The notes beneath the pieces are model-generated. The model made no database searches. It was not told the DNA's origin and worked only from the letters and a program-made list of their open reading frames with translations. Shown here one piece after another: positions 10,314-22,380 of a DNA stretch of 64,000 nt. Source of the stretch: Stomoxys calcitrans (lineage: Eukaryota > Arthropoda > Insecta > Diptera > Muscidae); contig NC_081552.1 in the NCBI RefSeq assembly GCF_963082655.1, positions 195,190,598-195,254,597 of the forward strand, in the 5' to 3' direction. The translations under genes and the position numbers were made by a program. Within the stretch, counting starts at the first letter, position 1, and the number at the start of each line of letters is the position of its first letter.

Positions 10314-12880
10314 CAAGTAAAAAGGCGTTAAGTTCGGATACCCACCACCTCGGGTATAATGCCCACCACCTCGGTGAAAAATGCATAATTTATGCCCCCA
10401 TAGCAGCTTTATTGAAATATGGTACGATTTGGACCAAATTCGACACGGCTATTGAGAAGTCTAATGAGTACAAGTCATTGTTCAATGTTAAAGAACTAAA
10501 TATTGGTCTTTTTGGTAGCCATATCCAAATATATACCGATCTAACATAAGTCGCTGTGTAAAATTTCAGTGAAATCGCATTATAAATGTGCTTTTTATAG
10601 GGCTACGACCATAAATCGAGAGATCGGTCTATATGGCAGCTATATTCAAATCTAAATCAATCTGGGCCAAATTGAAAAGGGCTGTCAAAGGGCCTAACAC
10701 AACTCACTATCCCAAATTTTGGCGAAATCAGACAATAAATGCCCCTTTTATGGGCCCAAAACCTTAAATCGGGTGATCGGTCTATATGGCAGCTATATCC
10801 AAATCTGGACCGATCTGTGCCATATTGCAGTAAGATGTCGAGGGGGCTAACTCAACTCACTGTCCCAAATTTTGGCGACATCAGGCAATAAATGCGCCTT
10901 TTATGGACCCAAAACCTTAAATCGAGAGATCGGTCTATAAGGCAACTATATCTAATTTTGGAAGGATCTGGGCCTAATTATAGGAAGGAGGTCGAAGGGC
11001 ATAACACAACTTACTGTCCCAAATTTTGACAAAATCTGACAATAAATGAGCCTTTAATGGGCCCAAGACCTTAAATCGGGGGATCGGTCTATATGGCAGC
11101 TATATCCAAATCTATACCCATCTGAGGCAAATTGAAGAAGAATATTGAAGAGCCTAACACAGCTGACTGTCCCAAATTTTGGCGAAATCGGACAATAAGT
11201 GCGCCTTTTATGGGCCCAATAGCTTAAATCGAGATATCGGTCTATATGGCAGCTAAACTAAATCTGGACCAATTTGGGCCAAACTGAAGAAGGATGTCGA
11301 GGGGGCTAACTCAACTCACTGTCCCAAATTTTGGCGAAATCGGACAATAAATGCGCCTTTTATGGGCCCAAGACCTTAAATCGAGAGATCGCTCTATATG
11401 GCTGCTATATCTAAATCTGGACCGATCTGTGCCATAATGCAAAAAGATATTGAAGGGGGTGACTCAATTCACTGTCTCAAATTTTTGCGACATCGGACAA
11501 TAAATGCGCCTTTTATGGGCCCAAGACCTTAAAACGAGAGATCGGTCTATATGGCAGCTATATCCAAATCTGGACCGATCTGGGCCCAATTGCATAAAGT
11601 TGTTGAAGAGTCTTACGTAACTCACTGTCCCAAATTTTGGCGAAATCGGACAATAAATGTGCCTTTTATGGACCCAAAACATTATATCAAGAGATCGGTC
11701 TATATGACAGCTATACTCAAATCTGGACCGATCTGAGCCGAATTGAAGAAGAATGTTGAAGGGCCTAACACAAATTTCGGCGAAATCGGATAATATTGTA
11801 AATGCGCCATTTATGGGCTCGAAAACCTTAAATCGAGAAATCGGTCTACATGGCAGCTATATTCAAATCTAAACCGATCTGTGCCATATTGCTGGAGTAT
11901 ATAGAGGGGCTAAACTTAACTCATTGTCCCAAATTTTGGCGACATCGGACAATAAATACGCCTAATGTGGGGACAAGAGCTTAAATCGAGAGATCGGTCT
12001 AGATCGCAGCTATATCCAAATCTGAACCGATCTGGGCCAATGTAAAGAAGAATGTTGAAGGGCCTGACACAACTCACTGTCCCAATTTTTGGCGACATCG
12101 GACCATAAATGCGCCTCTTATGGGCCCAAGACCTTAAATCGAGAGATCGCTCTATATGGCAGATATATCCAAATCTAGACCGATCTGTGCTATATTGCAG
12201 AAAAATGTCGAGGGGGCTAACTCAACTCACTGTCCCAAATTTTGGCGACATCAGGCAATAAATGCGCCTTTTATGGACCCAAAACATTATATCGAGAGAT
12301 CGGTCTAAATGACAGCTATACTCAAATCTGGACTGATCTGAGCCAAAGTAAAGAAGAATGTTGAAGGGCCTGACATAACTCACTGTCCCAATTTTTGGCG
12401 ACATCGGACCATAAATGCGCCTTTTATGGGCCCAAGACCTTAAATCGAGAGATCGCTCTATATGGCAGATATATCCAAATCTAGACCGATCTGTGCTATA
12501 TTCCAGAAAGATGTCGAGGGGGCCAACTCAACTCACTGTCCCAAATTTTGGCGACATCAGGCAATAAATGCGCCTTTTATGGACCCAAAACATTATATCG
12601 AGAGATCGGTCTAAATGACAGCTATACTCAAATCTGGACTGATCTGAGGCAAATTGATGAAGAATGTTGAAGGGCCTAACATAACTCACTGTCCCAGATT
12701 CTAGTAAAATCGAATAATAAATGTTTATTTTATGAGCCTAAGACCCTAAATCGGCGGATCGGTATATATGGGGACTATATCAAGATATAGTCTGATATAG
12801 CCCATCTTCGAACTTAACCTGCTTATGGACAAAAAAAGAATCTGTGCGAATCTGCGGACCCATCCCTTACCCAAATTTTC
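10314..12880 (-). repeat. TRE-3 long array with a 306-bp higher-order repeat
   Basis: It opens with the TRE-3 tail reversed (AACAAGTAAAAAGGCGTTAA) and runs through about 16 monomers of about 150 bp. At 12075 and 12381 the same two-monomer block starts again 306 bp apart and is almost identical, a recent dimer duplication. The head is missing; family B follows at about 12885. Confidence 0.8.
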
Positions 12881-12884
12881 AATA

Positions 12885-13440
12885 ACGCCAGATCTCGGAG
12901 ATAGGTGCACCGATTTAAACGAAATTTTGCATGCCACCTAATGGTAACCCAAAAACATGAAATTAGCATAAAATTTTGGGGTCAAATAACCTGGAGGGAC
13001 GCCCCATCCCAAAACCCACCCGAACAGACATTTTTGCCGATTGGGACAATATGGGTATCAAATGAAAGGTATTTAAGTGTAGAGTACGAATTTGGCATAC
13101 AAATTTCAAAAAAAAAGTTATTCCTTGGTGTCTGAGGGACCTCCATACCCCCAAAACACCCCAGCAGGACATGTTTACCGATTGGGACAATATTGGTTTC
13201 AAATGCAAAGTACTTGGGAGTTAAATACGAATATGGTCCAAAACCACCCCATAAGTAGCGCCGAAAATTAAAAGTGGACCGACCGGGACTATATGCAACT
13301 CAAATGTAAGGCAATTGAAAAGTGGGCCGAATGGAACAATATGAGACTTAAATGAAAGGCTTTCGGGAGTAGAAAACGAATATGGTGTCAAAAATTGGAT
13401 CCAAATACTTAGAGCGGACCCCAATGAAAGATATTCGAGA
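12885..13440 (+). repeat. Family B array
   Basis: It starts at the CCAGATCTCGGAGATAGGTG module, which recurs at about 15175, 17220 and, inverted, 22465. Units of about 120-150 bp follow with CGATTGGGACAATATGGG and ATGAAAGGTATT. The frequent CCCCAAAACCC blocks are C-rich on this strand. Confidence 0.7.
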
Positions 13441-13444
13441 ATAG

Positions 13445-14072
13445 AGTATGAAAATAAAATCGTGCTTAGTTCGGCCGGCCGAATCTTGGGAACACACCAC
13501 CATGGATTCCGCTAAAATATGGGAGCTTTATACCGATTTGGACCGTACATGACGCAGTTGTTGGAAGTCATAACAAAACATTATGTGCAAAATTTCAGCC
13601 AAATCGGACAAAAATTGAGGCTTCCAAGGGCTCAAGAAGTCAAATCGGAAGATCGGTTTATATGGGAAATATATATGGTTATATACCGATTTGAACCGTA
13701 CTTGACACAGTTGTTGGAAATCAAAACAGAATACTTTGTGCAAAATTTCAGCCAAATCGGATGAAAATTGCGCTTTCCAGGGGCTCTCCGGTTTATATGG
13801 GAGTTTTATCCAAATCTGAACCGATATGGCCCATTTGCAATCCCCAACGACCTACATCAATATTAAGTATCAGTGCAAAATTTCAAAAGGCTAGCTCTAC
13901 GCGTTCGACCGCTATCGTGATTTCAACAGACGGACGGACATGGCTAGTTCGATTTAGAATGTCGAGACGATCAAGAATATATATACTTTATGGGGTCCTA
14001 GATCAATATATCGAGGTGTTACAAACGGAATGACTAGATTAGTATACAACCATCCTATGGTGGTAGGTATAA
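13445..14072 (-). repeat. TRE-2 element, short copy (about 2.5 monomers)
   Basis: The tail CGTGCTTAGTTCGGCCGGCC at 13455 and reversed head GACGGACGGACATGGC near 13929 enclose only two to three monomers. It ends CCATCCTATGGTGGTAGGTA at 14070. Family B lies on both sides, so this is a nested insertion. Confidence 0.8.
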
Positions 14073-17000
14073 TGGCTTTAAAAATTGGATCCAAGTATCT
14101 AGGTAGCCGTCCCAAGCCCAAAACCTCCCAAAATCAAAGAGGACTGAACGGGACAGTAAGAGATTCTAATGAAAGGTATTCGGGAGTAGAATACGAATTT
14201 GGTGTCAAAAATCCAAGTAGCTAGAATGCCGCCCCAAGCCCAAAACCACATCAAAAGTACTGCCCAAAACCAACGGGACCGACCGAGACCATATGGGACT
14301 CCAATGAAAGGCATTCGAGAGTAAAGTACGAATTATCGAATTTAAAAATTGGGTTACAAAGGGGGCATTTCAGACCATCATGGAAGGTCTATGTCAGTAG
14401 AGTTCGAATCTAATATTGATATAAGGATTCAAGAATCTCGGTCAAGAATCACGTCTTGCAGTTCAGCAGGGCATGTAGATCACAAGAACAAAGGACTCCA
14501 ATAAATTGTCTTTTGATTCTTAGCGTCAGTGGGTCCGACCCTCTCCTCCCAAAAAAAAAACAACACCAAACTGTCATGTAGGACGACAGAGAATGTATTG
14601 TACTCAAATGAAAGGATGTTTTCGAGGGCAATCCCCCCTCTTTCTATCCTACCCAAAACAAAAAGGAATTACAAGCTCCCAAAAGGTCTTTGGTAGCAGA
14701 GTACACTTTTTACACTCAAATTGGAATAAACACAGGAGGACCCGCAAATCTTTAAAAATGTGGTATCCCAAGTGGTAGCTTTGAAATATGATTTTGAATG
14801 TAGATAACCAATACACCCCATAAAGTCCTCCTAAACCAATGGTAATTGGGGCTCAAACAAAAGAAATTTGAGAGTAGAGCACGATGCTGATATTTTTTCA
14901 GGGCTAAACTGGACATATTTGTGGATGATGGCAAAAAGTGGCTCAAATCTGATATCTGGTTTATGGTCAAGTGGTTTAGGGAAGTCTTACCTCATAAATT
15001 CCCCCTAAACCACACATATATAACGACTATAGCAGTTTGTAGCTTAAATGTTGTTTTTGGGGGAAGAGTATGAATCTGATATCCAGTTTCGGGGCAAAGG
15101 GTTTGGCTACCCCAATTGACCACCAAAACCAAAAGAGAATGAAGTAAATCTAACATCCAAACTTTAAAAACGTCAGATCTCGGAGATGGGTGAGGCGATT
15201 TAAACGAATAAGTTTCTTTATAACAACTCAAAAACAAAAATTTGGTATCTTTATTTAGGGTTGGATGTCCAGGGGGGGCCGCTCAACCTCCAAAGCCCAC
15301 CAAATGGAAATATGAACCAATAATAACAACATGGGGTTCACATGAAGGTTATATGAGACTAGAGGACGAATCTGATACATGCATCTCATACCTCACTACC
15401 AAAAATACCCCCATGCAGTACATATTTTCAGACCATAGCAACATAAGCCTCAAATGAAAGGTATTTGGGAGTAGAGCAAAAATATGATATCCACATTGGG
15501 GCGTAATATCTGAAAGGCCGTAGCGGCACCGCCCAAACAGGACTTATTTCCTGACAGCACCAGTATAGGGCTCAGATAAAATAAAAGAGTCAAAGAAGGC
15601 GCAGCGGAGTGGACCCTGTCCAGGTAGTCTTATACATAAAAATTAATTTGTGTTTGTTTGTCGGTTTGTCTGTTTGTTAGTTAGTTCCGAATAGACTCAA
15701 AAACGGCTGAACCGATTACCTCGAAATTTTCACAGATTGTATAGGTTGGTCCAGAAGGAAACATAGGCTATATAATTTTTTGATATCGGAACGGGGGCGG
15801 ACCCTTCCCCTTACCCCAAAAGTACTACTCAAAAAAAAGTGGACCGATCAAGACATTATGGGTCTCAAATGAAAGGTATTCAGGAGTAGAGTACGAATTT
15901 TATAGTAAAAATTGGGTCCAAGTAACTGGGGGGCCGCCCCTACCACAAAACACCCTAAAATAGGTTTATTGGACGAGCATGACAATATGGGACTCAAATG
16001 ATAGGTATTCGGGAGTAGATTACGAATATAGTCCAGAAGAAAAATAGGCTTTGTAATGTTTTGATATCGGAAGCGAGCGGACCCACCCCAATACAATATG
16101 GACAATATGGATATCAAATGAAAGCTATTGAAGAGTGGAATACAAATATGATATTAAAAATTAGTTCCAAGTACCCAGGAAGTAGCCCTAACTCCAAAAC
16201 TTCTAAAGCTGACAAATTGAACGTCCACATCTATACGGGGCTCAAATGAAAAATATTTCTTCGTAAATTACGAATTTGGCATAAAAAATCAGATCGAAGT
16301 GCAGGAGGTCACTCTACCCCCCAAAAACGCCCCAAATGGGTAAATGACCCATCATGACTATATGAGACTCGGACCGATTTTCTTAAAATTTTCACAGATT
16401 GTGTAGGTTTTTGTGGAAGGAAACATAGGTTGTATAATTTTTAGTTATGGGATGGTGGCGGACCCTGCCCCTTACCCCAAAAACGCCATCCAAAACCAAA
16501 AGTGGACTGATAGGCACAATATGGGTATCAAATGAAAGGTATTGGAGACTAGAAAACGAAGATCGTATTAAATTTTGGGTCCATGTACACAGCGGGCCGC
16601 CCCAACCCCAAAACTCCTCTAAACAGATATATTCGACGTTCCTATCCATATGGGACTCAAATCAAAAGTATTAGGTAGTAGATTACAAATATGGCATAAA
16701 AAATTAGGTCCAAGTAATGGTAGGTCGCCCCACCCCCAAATACCCCCAAATGGATATATCAGCCGATCATGGCTATATGAGATTCAAATGAAAGCAATTT
16801 GAGAGGAGATTACGAATATGTCATTCAAATTTGCGTCCAAGTCTAGGTGGCATACGTCGCCTCCTAAAAATACGTCGAATTGGTTAATTGACCCATTATG
16901 CCAATATGGGTATTTGAGAGTAGAAAACGAATTTGATATCCAATTTTGGAGCCAAGGGTACGCAATAAATAACACCCTAAACTTAATCAACAGTATTTGG

Positions 17001-17640
17001 GAGTAAACAACGAATTCGATACCTATTTTCATGGGGAAAGTGCCGGTGGCCGCCCCGGCCCCAAAACACCCTCCAAACGGTTCATACATACCGATCATAT
17101 GCAATATGGGGCTCAAATTAAAGGTATTTGAGAGAGGAGCATGAATTTCATATCCATATTTGAGACGAAATGTCTCCCCTAAAAAGCACTTCTCATTACC
17201 CTAATATTCAAAAAATACCAAATCTCGGAGATTGGTAATGTGATTCGTTTGAAATTTTTTTGCACTCTCACAGTCACCAAAAACAAACATGGTTTTTTGC
17301 TGCGGGGGCCGCTCAAAGCCCACCAAATTGATATATAGACCGATCACGATAATATAGAGCCATGTGTTTGGGGAGTGACCCCACCCCAAAATACCTCCCT
17401 GTTATACAAAAGCTGTTTGGGGTGGCAATTGATTGATTTTCGGGAAATTGATATTCATTTTCGGGACAAAGACTCTGGATTTATGCCATTATGGGACTCA
17501 TATGAAATGTTTTTGAAAGTAGAGCTCGAATCTTATATTTACTTTAATCGCCAAGTGACCACTCCCGAAACACCCCCTAGCCCGAAAATATTTACCAATA
17601 CGGTAATATAGGGCTCAAAAGAAAAGCATTTGGGAGTAGA
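14073..17640 (+). repeat. Family B arrays
   Basis: Continues after the TRE-2 insertion. A fresh head (GTTTGTTTGTCGGTTTGTCTG, GACTCAAAAACGGCTGAACC, TAGGTTGGTCCAGAAGGAAA) begins at about 15630, just after the tail motif AAAGAAGGCGCAGCG at 15592. So at least two elements lie head to tail: 14073-15625 and 15630-17640. No protein is encoded. Confidence 0.7.
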
Positions 17641-17644
17641 GTAA

Positions 17645-17945
17645 AAATTTGCCCAGGAACTGAGCAGGGGCAAACTTCCGATTCAAGTTGGGTTTATCCA
17701 GGAACCGAGCAGCGGCAACTTCTCACACATCAATGAGTGTTTTCCGATTCAAGTTGGGTTTATCCATGATAAGGGACCATTTTTTTTTAGCCGAGTCCGA
17801 ACGGCGTGCCGCAGTGCCGAGTCATGGCATGGTACCTCTTAAATGTCGCCAGCATTAATGTTCTCGCCAGGATTCGAACACAGAAACGTCGAGCGTCAAG
17901 GGCGGACATAGGCTACAGTGGCACGAAATCGATCGCCACTTGAAG
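17645..17945 (-). mobile_element. Degenerate tRNA-derived SINE
   Basis: The B-box remnant ATTCGAACAC lies at 17872 after CTCGCCAGG, and the A-box region near 17918 is decayed. The body (CTTAAATGTCGCCAGCATTA, CACACATCAATGAGTG) matches the SINE at 3345-3630. Part of the body (GATTCAAGTTGGGTTTATCC) is duplicated inside. Confidence 0.65.
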
Positions 17946-18040
17946 TGCGAAGTGTCCCCACCCTAAAAACATATTAGAGAGTTAAAGAAGGCGCAGCGAA
18001 GCGGGCCAGGTTCGACTAATTATCAAATACAAATTTCTCA
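17946..18040 (+). repeat. Family B tail remnant
   Basis: The third copy of AAAGAAGGCGCAGCG is at 17984-17998, followed by a GCGGGCCAGGTTCGACTAAT stretch. It directly precedes the F-box gene promoter. Confidence 0.55.
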
Positions 18041-18095
18041 AGACTACCAAGAACATGGTGAGAGATGCTATTGACGGCGCACCCGCCAAAGTGGA

Positions 18096-18103
18096 TATAA
18101 AAA
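18096..18103 (+). promoter_or_regulatory. TATA box of the F-box gene
   Basis: TATAAAAA lies 227 bp upstream of the chosen ATG, which predicts transcription starting about 30 bp downstream, near 18126-18150. A possible 5' UTR donor GTAAGA at 18176 suggests a small UTR intron; its acceptor is unclear. Confidence 0.5.
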
Positions 18104-18322
18104 GAGCATTATGTGGCGATTACAAACAATGTTGTTGTAATTTATATTCATTCGTTTTATTTTGAAGTCAACTTGGTAAGAATGATTCTGTCGTGTGGTT
18201 TTGTTTGAAATATCTTTGCGTTCTTCTGCGGTTTGCTATTTATCAAGAATGACCATTAGAGTGTCTCTGCATGGGTAGCTTAGCCAGTAGTAATAGCAAC
18301 CTCCACATCCATATGTAGTGCA

Positions 18323-20066
18323 ATGGCTACGAGTATGGAGCCATCGCAATTGTCCGCAAAGCAAATTCTCAACAATAGTCTAGTTTTGGAAAATATCTCT
18401 CACTGCTTGAATTTTAAAGAACAATTGAAGGCGGCACGTGTTTGCAAGGAGTTCCGAGAAACCATTGTCCAATTTATATGGCGCTCCAGCTGTAAGGATT
18501 TGGTGGTGTCCGAAAGAGATGACACTTACATGGTGACCTTAAATCAAACTCAAGACTATTGCTTGGGACTAAAAGATTTCCTGCAATTTTTCAAACTGAA
18601 TCGGCGTAATGTACAAAAGCTGACACTGAAGAACTGTAACCATAGGAAATTGAGGGAGTTGCTGGAACAATTGGAACATCTTACGTATTTGGAAATGCAA
18701 TATTGTAAAATTGCTGAAAAGACGATCGAGGAATTGGCCAAGAACTGTAAAGGTTTGAAGACTTTAACTTTTGATCGTTGCCTGGCTGAAAATTGCAATT
18801 CTGAATTGATATTGGGTCAAGATCTCACAGTGGACACTTTGGTACTTATGTCCTGCCTGGAAGAGTTGAATGTCTACAATCGTCATAAAGTCAAAATGAA
18901 ATATGAGACTTTGTGGGATATTGTGCGCAATCTAAGGCTAACGAAGCTATCAATTAATTCCTCCATATTCTATGAGGGCTCTGAGAGGATACGTGATCTG
19001 GTGGCATTGGAAAACTATTCGCAAGCAGCGGCGTTGAATTTCTATAAGACCCTGGAAAGCCTTGACATAGGAAGATTTTCGAATCGTGCCTCTTGGCTGT
19101 TGTTTGTAAAATTGCAATTGCCCCACTTTAGAAATTTGCAGAGCTTGTCAATTTTCATAGACTTGGCCAATTGTGTGCTAATCAATGACTCAGTGGCCAC
19201 TCTCATTAGTGATGCTTGCCCCCGTCTCAGAAAGCTATGCTTCAAGCAATGCAAATTCCAACTGCAAGACTTCAGCTTGCCAGTGTCATTGGAACATCTG
19301 TGTCTGGTATGGTGTTGGGGCATAACCTGGCAAAATCTTCAACAAATCCTCCAGGACTACCCGCTGGAGGAACTAGTCTCCCTAAATGGTCATTACGATG
19401 GTGATGATGGGCAATGCTTCTATCACTCTGAGTCCCTACAATCTCTGACCATTGAAACCTCTCTCATCAAGGACATGGTGGATATTTTCAGTTGTGCCAA
19501 GTCACTGTTTCCCCAGGTAACCACCCTGAAATGGTTAAACTCCAGTGAATGTTGTTACACCCATCCCCAAGAGATGAGGTATGGTTTTTCTAAAATATTC
19601 CCCCGTCTTCAGGAACTGCTACTGGAACAAGCCTATTTGCCTGCCAGAGAATTTGAACAACTCATCTGCCTGCAATCTCTACAAATATCCCTTTACGAAG
19701 GCATGAGTTGGCCTTATCTCTTCACATTGCTCAAATCCTCTTCGTTGCAGCAGCTGAAACTTGAAATGCCCACAAACATCATCACTTCATTGTGTCCTGT
19801 ACTAACTGCGGGCCCCGATTGGCATATGAAACTCTATCAAATTTCATTGACCAGAAATTTAAAGTTGCTTGAGATGCCCCTAAAGCTTTTACAAAATGCT
19901 CTGCCATTTTGGCTTGATCTACTTCATCATAGTCAAGAGATGAAGCTGAAATTTTACGATTGGTATTCACATAAAATGTTCAATCAGATGTTTCTGCAAA
20001 CTCTTCTCAATGCTGAAAAGTTTCCATCCATGCGAAGGACAATCGATATTTGTAATAACAAAGTGG
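18323..20066 (+). CDS. F-box gene exon 1
   Basis: 1744 bp, ending in phase 1 at GTGG before GTGAGT (20067-20072). Reading through the donor would give only 13 further codons, ending DRRG, before a TGA at 20105. The spliced form is preferred because it joins a strong acceptor in frame. Confidence 0.85.
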
Positions 20067-20264
20067 GTGAGTACCAAAAGGACATCAAGCCAGACAGACG
20101 GGGCTGATCCTTGAAGCTCCTTGCTTTGGTATGCCTTATTTTATGTCATATATCTCATTGGATTACTTTCAGATTGCCAAATCCTTCGCAAAAATATAGT
20201 AAAGACCATGGAGAGCTATGAATTTCACTGTAATTCCCGAGGACATTACTTTATTGAGATTTAA
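18323..20264 (+). CDS. F-box/leucine-rich-repeat-like protein, two coding exons
   Basis: Exons 18323-20066 and 20173-20264 encode 611 aa. F-box proteins are substrate receptors of SCF (Skp1-Cullin) ubiquitin ligases: the F-box binds Skp1 and the rest binds the target. Seen here: an N-terminal F-box-like segment at residues 20-62 (LENISHCLNFKEQLKAARVC, then WRS), followed by irregular leucine-rich repeats of the cysteine-containing kind (KLTLKNCNHRKL, YLEMQYCKIAEKTIEELAKN, LKTLTFDRC). Repeats fade after residue about 450. Start chosen as the first ATG in a long open frame, 18 codons before the F-box. No known orthologue is named. The gene sits alone between repeats and shows no lesion. Confidence 0.85.
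20173..20264 (+). CDS. F-box gene exon 2 (terminal)
   Basis: The acceptor TTACTTTCAG ends at 20172 after a 106 bp intron. The joined codon is Asp, followed by 29 residues (starting CQILRKN, ending YFIEI) and TAA at 20262-20264. Confidence 0.72.
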
Positions 20265-20280
20265 AATTCGAATATGTCAC

Positions 20281-20286
20281 ATTAAA
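20281..20286 (+). promoter_or_regulatory. Poly(A) signal ATTAAA of the F-box gene
   Basis: ATTAAA is 17 bp past the stop at 20264. Family B sequence starts at about 20315, so the 3' UTR is probably very short. Confidence 0.5.
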
Positions 20287-20314
20287 ACTTTGGAGTATGC
20301 TTTCTTAAATATTT

Positions 20315-20563
20315 AAAAATCTTATATATAAAATTGAATCCGTATAGACTCAAAAACCTCTGATAATCGGTTATCGTGAAATTTTCACAGATTGTGTAGG
20401 TTGGTCTGGAAGGAAACATAGGCTATATAATTTCTTGATATCGGAAGGGGGTCGGACCCTCCCCCTTACACCAAAAGCACTATCCAAAAATAAAATTGGA
20501 CCGATCGGGACAATATGGTACTCAAATGAACTGTATTCAGGAGTAGAGTATGAATTTCATATA
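20315..20563 (+). repeat. Family B head, left part of an interrupted copy
   Basis: The head (TATATATAAAATTGAATCCG, GACTCAAAAACC, TAGGTTGGTCTGGAAGGAAA) and first unit stop at 20563 in GAATTTCATATA. The copy resumes at 21968 with AAAATTCGGTCCAAGTAACT. Confidence 0.75.
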
Positions 20564-21967
20564 CCAAGTAAAAGCGTGCTAAGTTCGGCCGGCCGAATCT
20601 TATATACCCCCCCACCATGGATCGCATTTGTCGAGTTCTTTTTCCGACATCTCTTCTTAGGCAAAAAAGGATATATGAAAAGATTTGCTTTGCTATTAGA
20701 GCGATATCAAGATATGGTCCGCTTCGGACCACATTTAAATTATATGTTGGAGACCTGTGTAAAATGTCAGCCAATTCGAATAAGAATTACGCCCTTTGGG
20801 GGCTCAAGAAGTAAAATAGAGAGATCGATTTATATGAGAGCTGTATCGGGCTATAGACCGATTCAGACCATAATAAACACGTATGTTGATGGTCATGAGA
20901 GAATCCGTCGTACAAAATTTCAGGCAAATCGGATAATAATTGCGACCTCTAGAGGTTCAAGCGGTCAAGATCCCAGATCGGTTTATATGACAGCTATATT
21001 AGGTTATGAACCAATTTGAACCTTATTTGATACAGTTGTTAAGAGTAAGAATATTTTATTCGTCGTGCAAAATTTCAGCTAAATCGGATAAGAATTGCTT
21101 CCTCTAGAGGCTCAAGAATTCAAGATCCAAGATCGGTTTATATGACAGCTATATCACGTTATGGACCGATTTGAACCATACTTGGCACAGTTGTTGGAAG
21201 TCATAGCGAAACACGTCGTTCAAAATTTCATTTCAATCGGATAAGAATTGTGCACTCTAGAGGCTTAAGAAGTCAAGACCCAAGATCGGTTTATATGGCA
21301 GCTATATCAGGTTATTGACCGATTTGAACCTTATTTAGCATAGTTGTTGGAAGTCATAGCAAAACACGTTGTGCAAAATTTTTTTCCAATCGGATAAGAA
21401 TTGCGCACTCTAGAGGCTCAAGAAGTCAAGACCCAAGATCGGTGTATATGTCAGTTATATCAGGTTATGAACCGATTTGAACCATACTTGGCACAATTGT
21501 TGGATATCATAACAAAACACGTAGTGCAAAATTTTATTCCAATCGGATAAGAATTGCGCACTCCAATCGGATAAGAATTGCGCACTCTAGAGGCTTAAGA
21601 AGTCAAGACCCAAGATCGGTTTATATGGCAGCTATATAAGGTTATGAACCGATTTAAACCATACTTGGCACAGTTGTTGGATATAATAACAAAACAAAAC
21701 AAAAACATGGACCGATATAGCCCATTTACAATCCCAACCGACCTACACTAATAAGAAGTATTTGTGCAAAATTTTGAAGCGGCTAGCTTTACTCCTTCGA
21801 AAGTTAGCGCGCTTTCGACAGACCGACGGACGAACACGGCTAGATCGACATAAAATGTCACGACGATCAAGAATATATATACTTTATGGGTTCTCAGACT
21901 AATATTTCGAGTAGTTACAAACAAAATGACGAAATTAGTATACACCCATCCTATGGTGGAGGGTATA
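20564..21967 (-). mobile_element. TRE-1 element, complete, inserted in family B
   Basis: Bounded exactly by the interrupted family B unit. Its tail (CCAAGTAAAAGCGTGCTAAG, CCACCATGGATCGC) is on the left and its head (ATCCTATGGTGGAGGGTATA) on the right. It is 1404 bp with about 7 monomers and the CGACGGACGAACACGGC head module near 21822. Both junctions show TATA, either a 4-bp target duplication or part of the element end. No coding capacity. Confidence 0.8.
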
Positions 21968-22380
21968 AAAATTCGGTCCAAGTAACTGGGGGGCGCCCCA
22001 ACCCCAAAACCCCCTAAAATAGGTTTTTTGGACGATCATGGCAATATGGGTCTCAAATGAAAGGTGTTAGTGAGTGGATTGCGAATATGAACAGAAAGGA
22101 GAAAGGGTAACGGCCCCTTCCCCGTTACCCAAAACACCACCCAAAATCAAAAGTGGACCGATTGGGACAATATGGGATTCAAATGAAAGTTATTGGAAAA
22201 TAGAATACGAATATGGTATTAAAATTTGGGCCTAAGTACCCAAAGGGCCACCCCAACAATATGGGCCTCAAATGAAAGGTATTCGAGAGTAGATTACGAA
22301 TCAGGCATACAAAATCAGTTCGAAGTATAGGCGGTTACCCTACCTTCCAAAAATGCCTTAAACGGGCATATGACCCCGCG
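21968..22380 (+). repeat. Family B, right part of the interrupted copy
   Basis: Continues in the same orientation as 20315-20563 (GGGGGGCGCCCCAACCCC, CAAATGAAAGGTGTTAGTGA) until about 22380, where orientation flips. Confidence 0.7.

Noticed and set aside
10314..12880. Regular ~150-bp repeats as a CRISPR-like array
   Set aside because: Units are contiguous diverged monomers without unique spacers, in a eukaryotic genome.
18556..19323. Open frames on the opposite strand of the F-box gene
   Set aside because: They are shadows of a long coding frame with clear F-box and LRR features; no support of their own.
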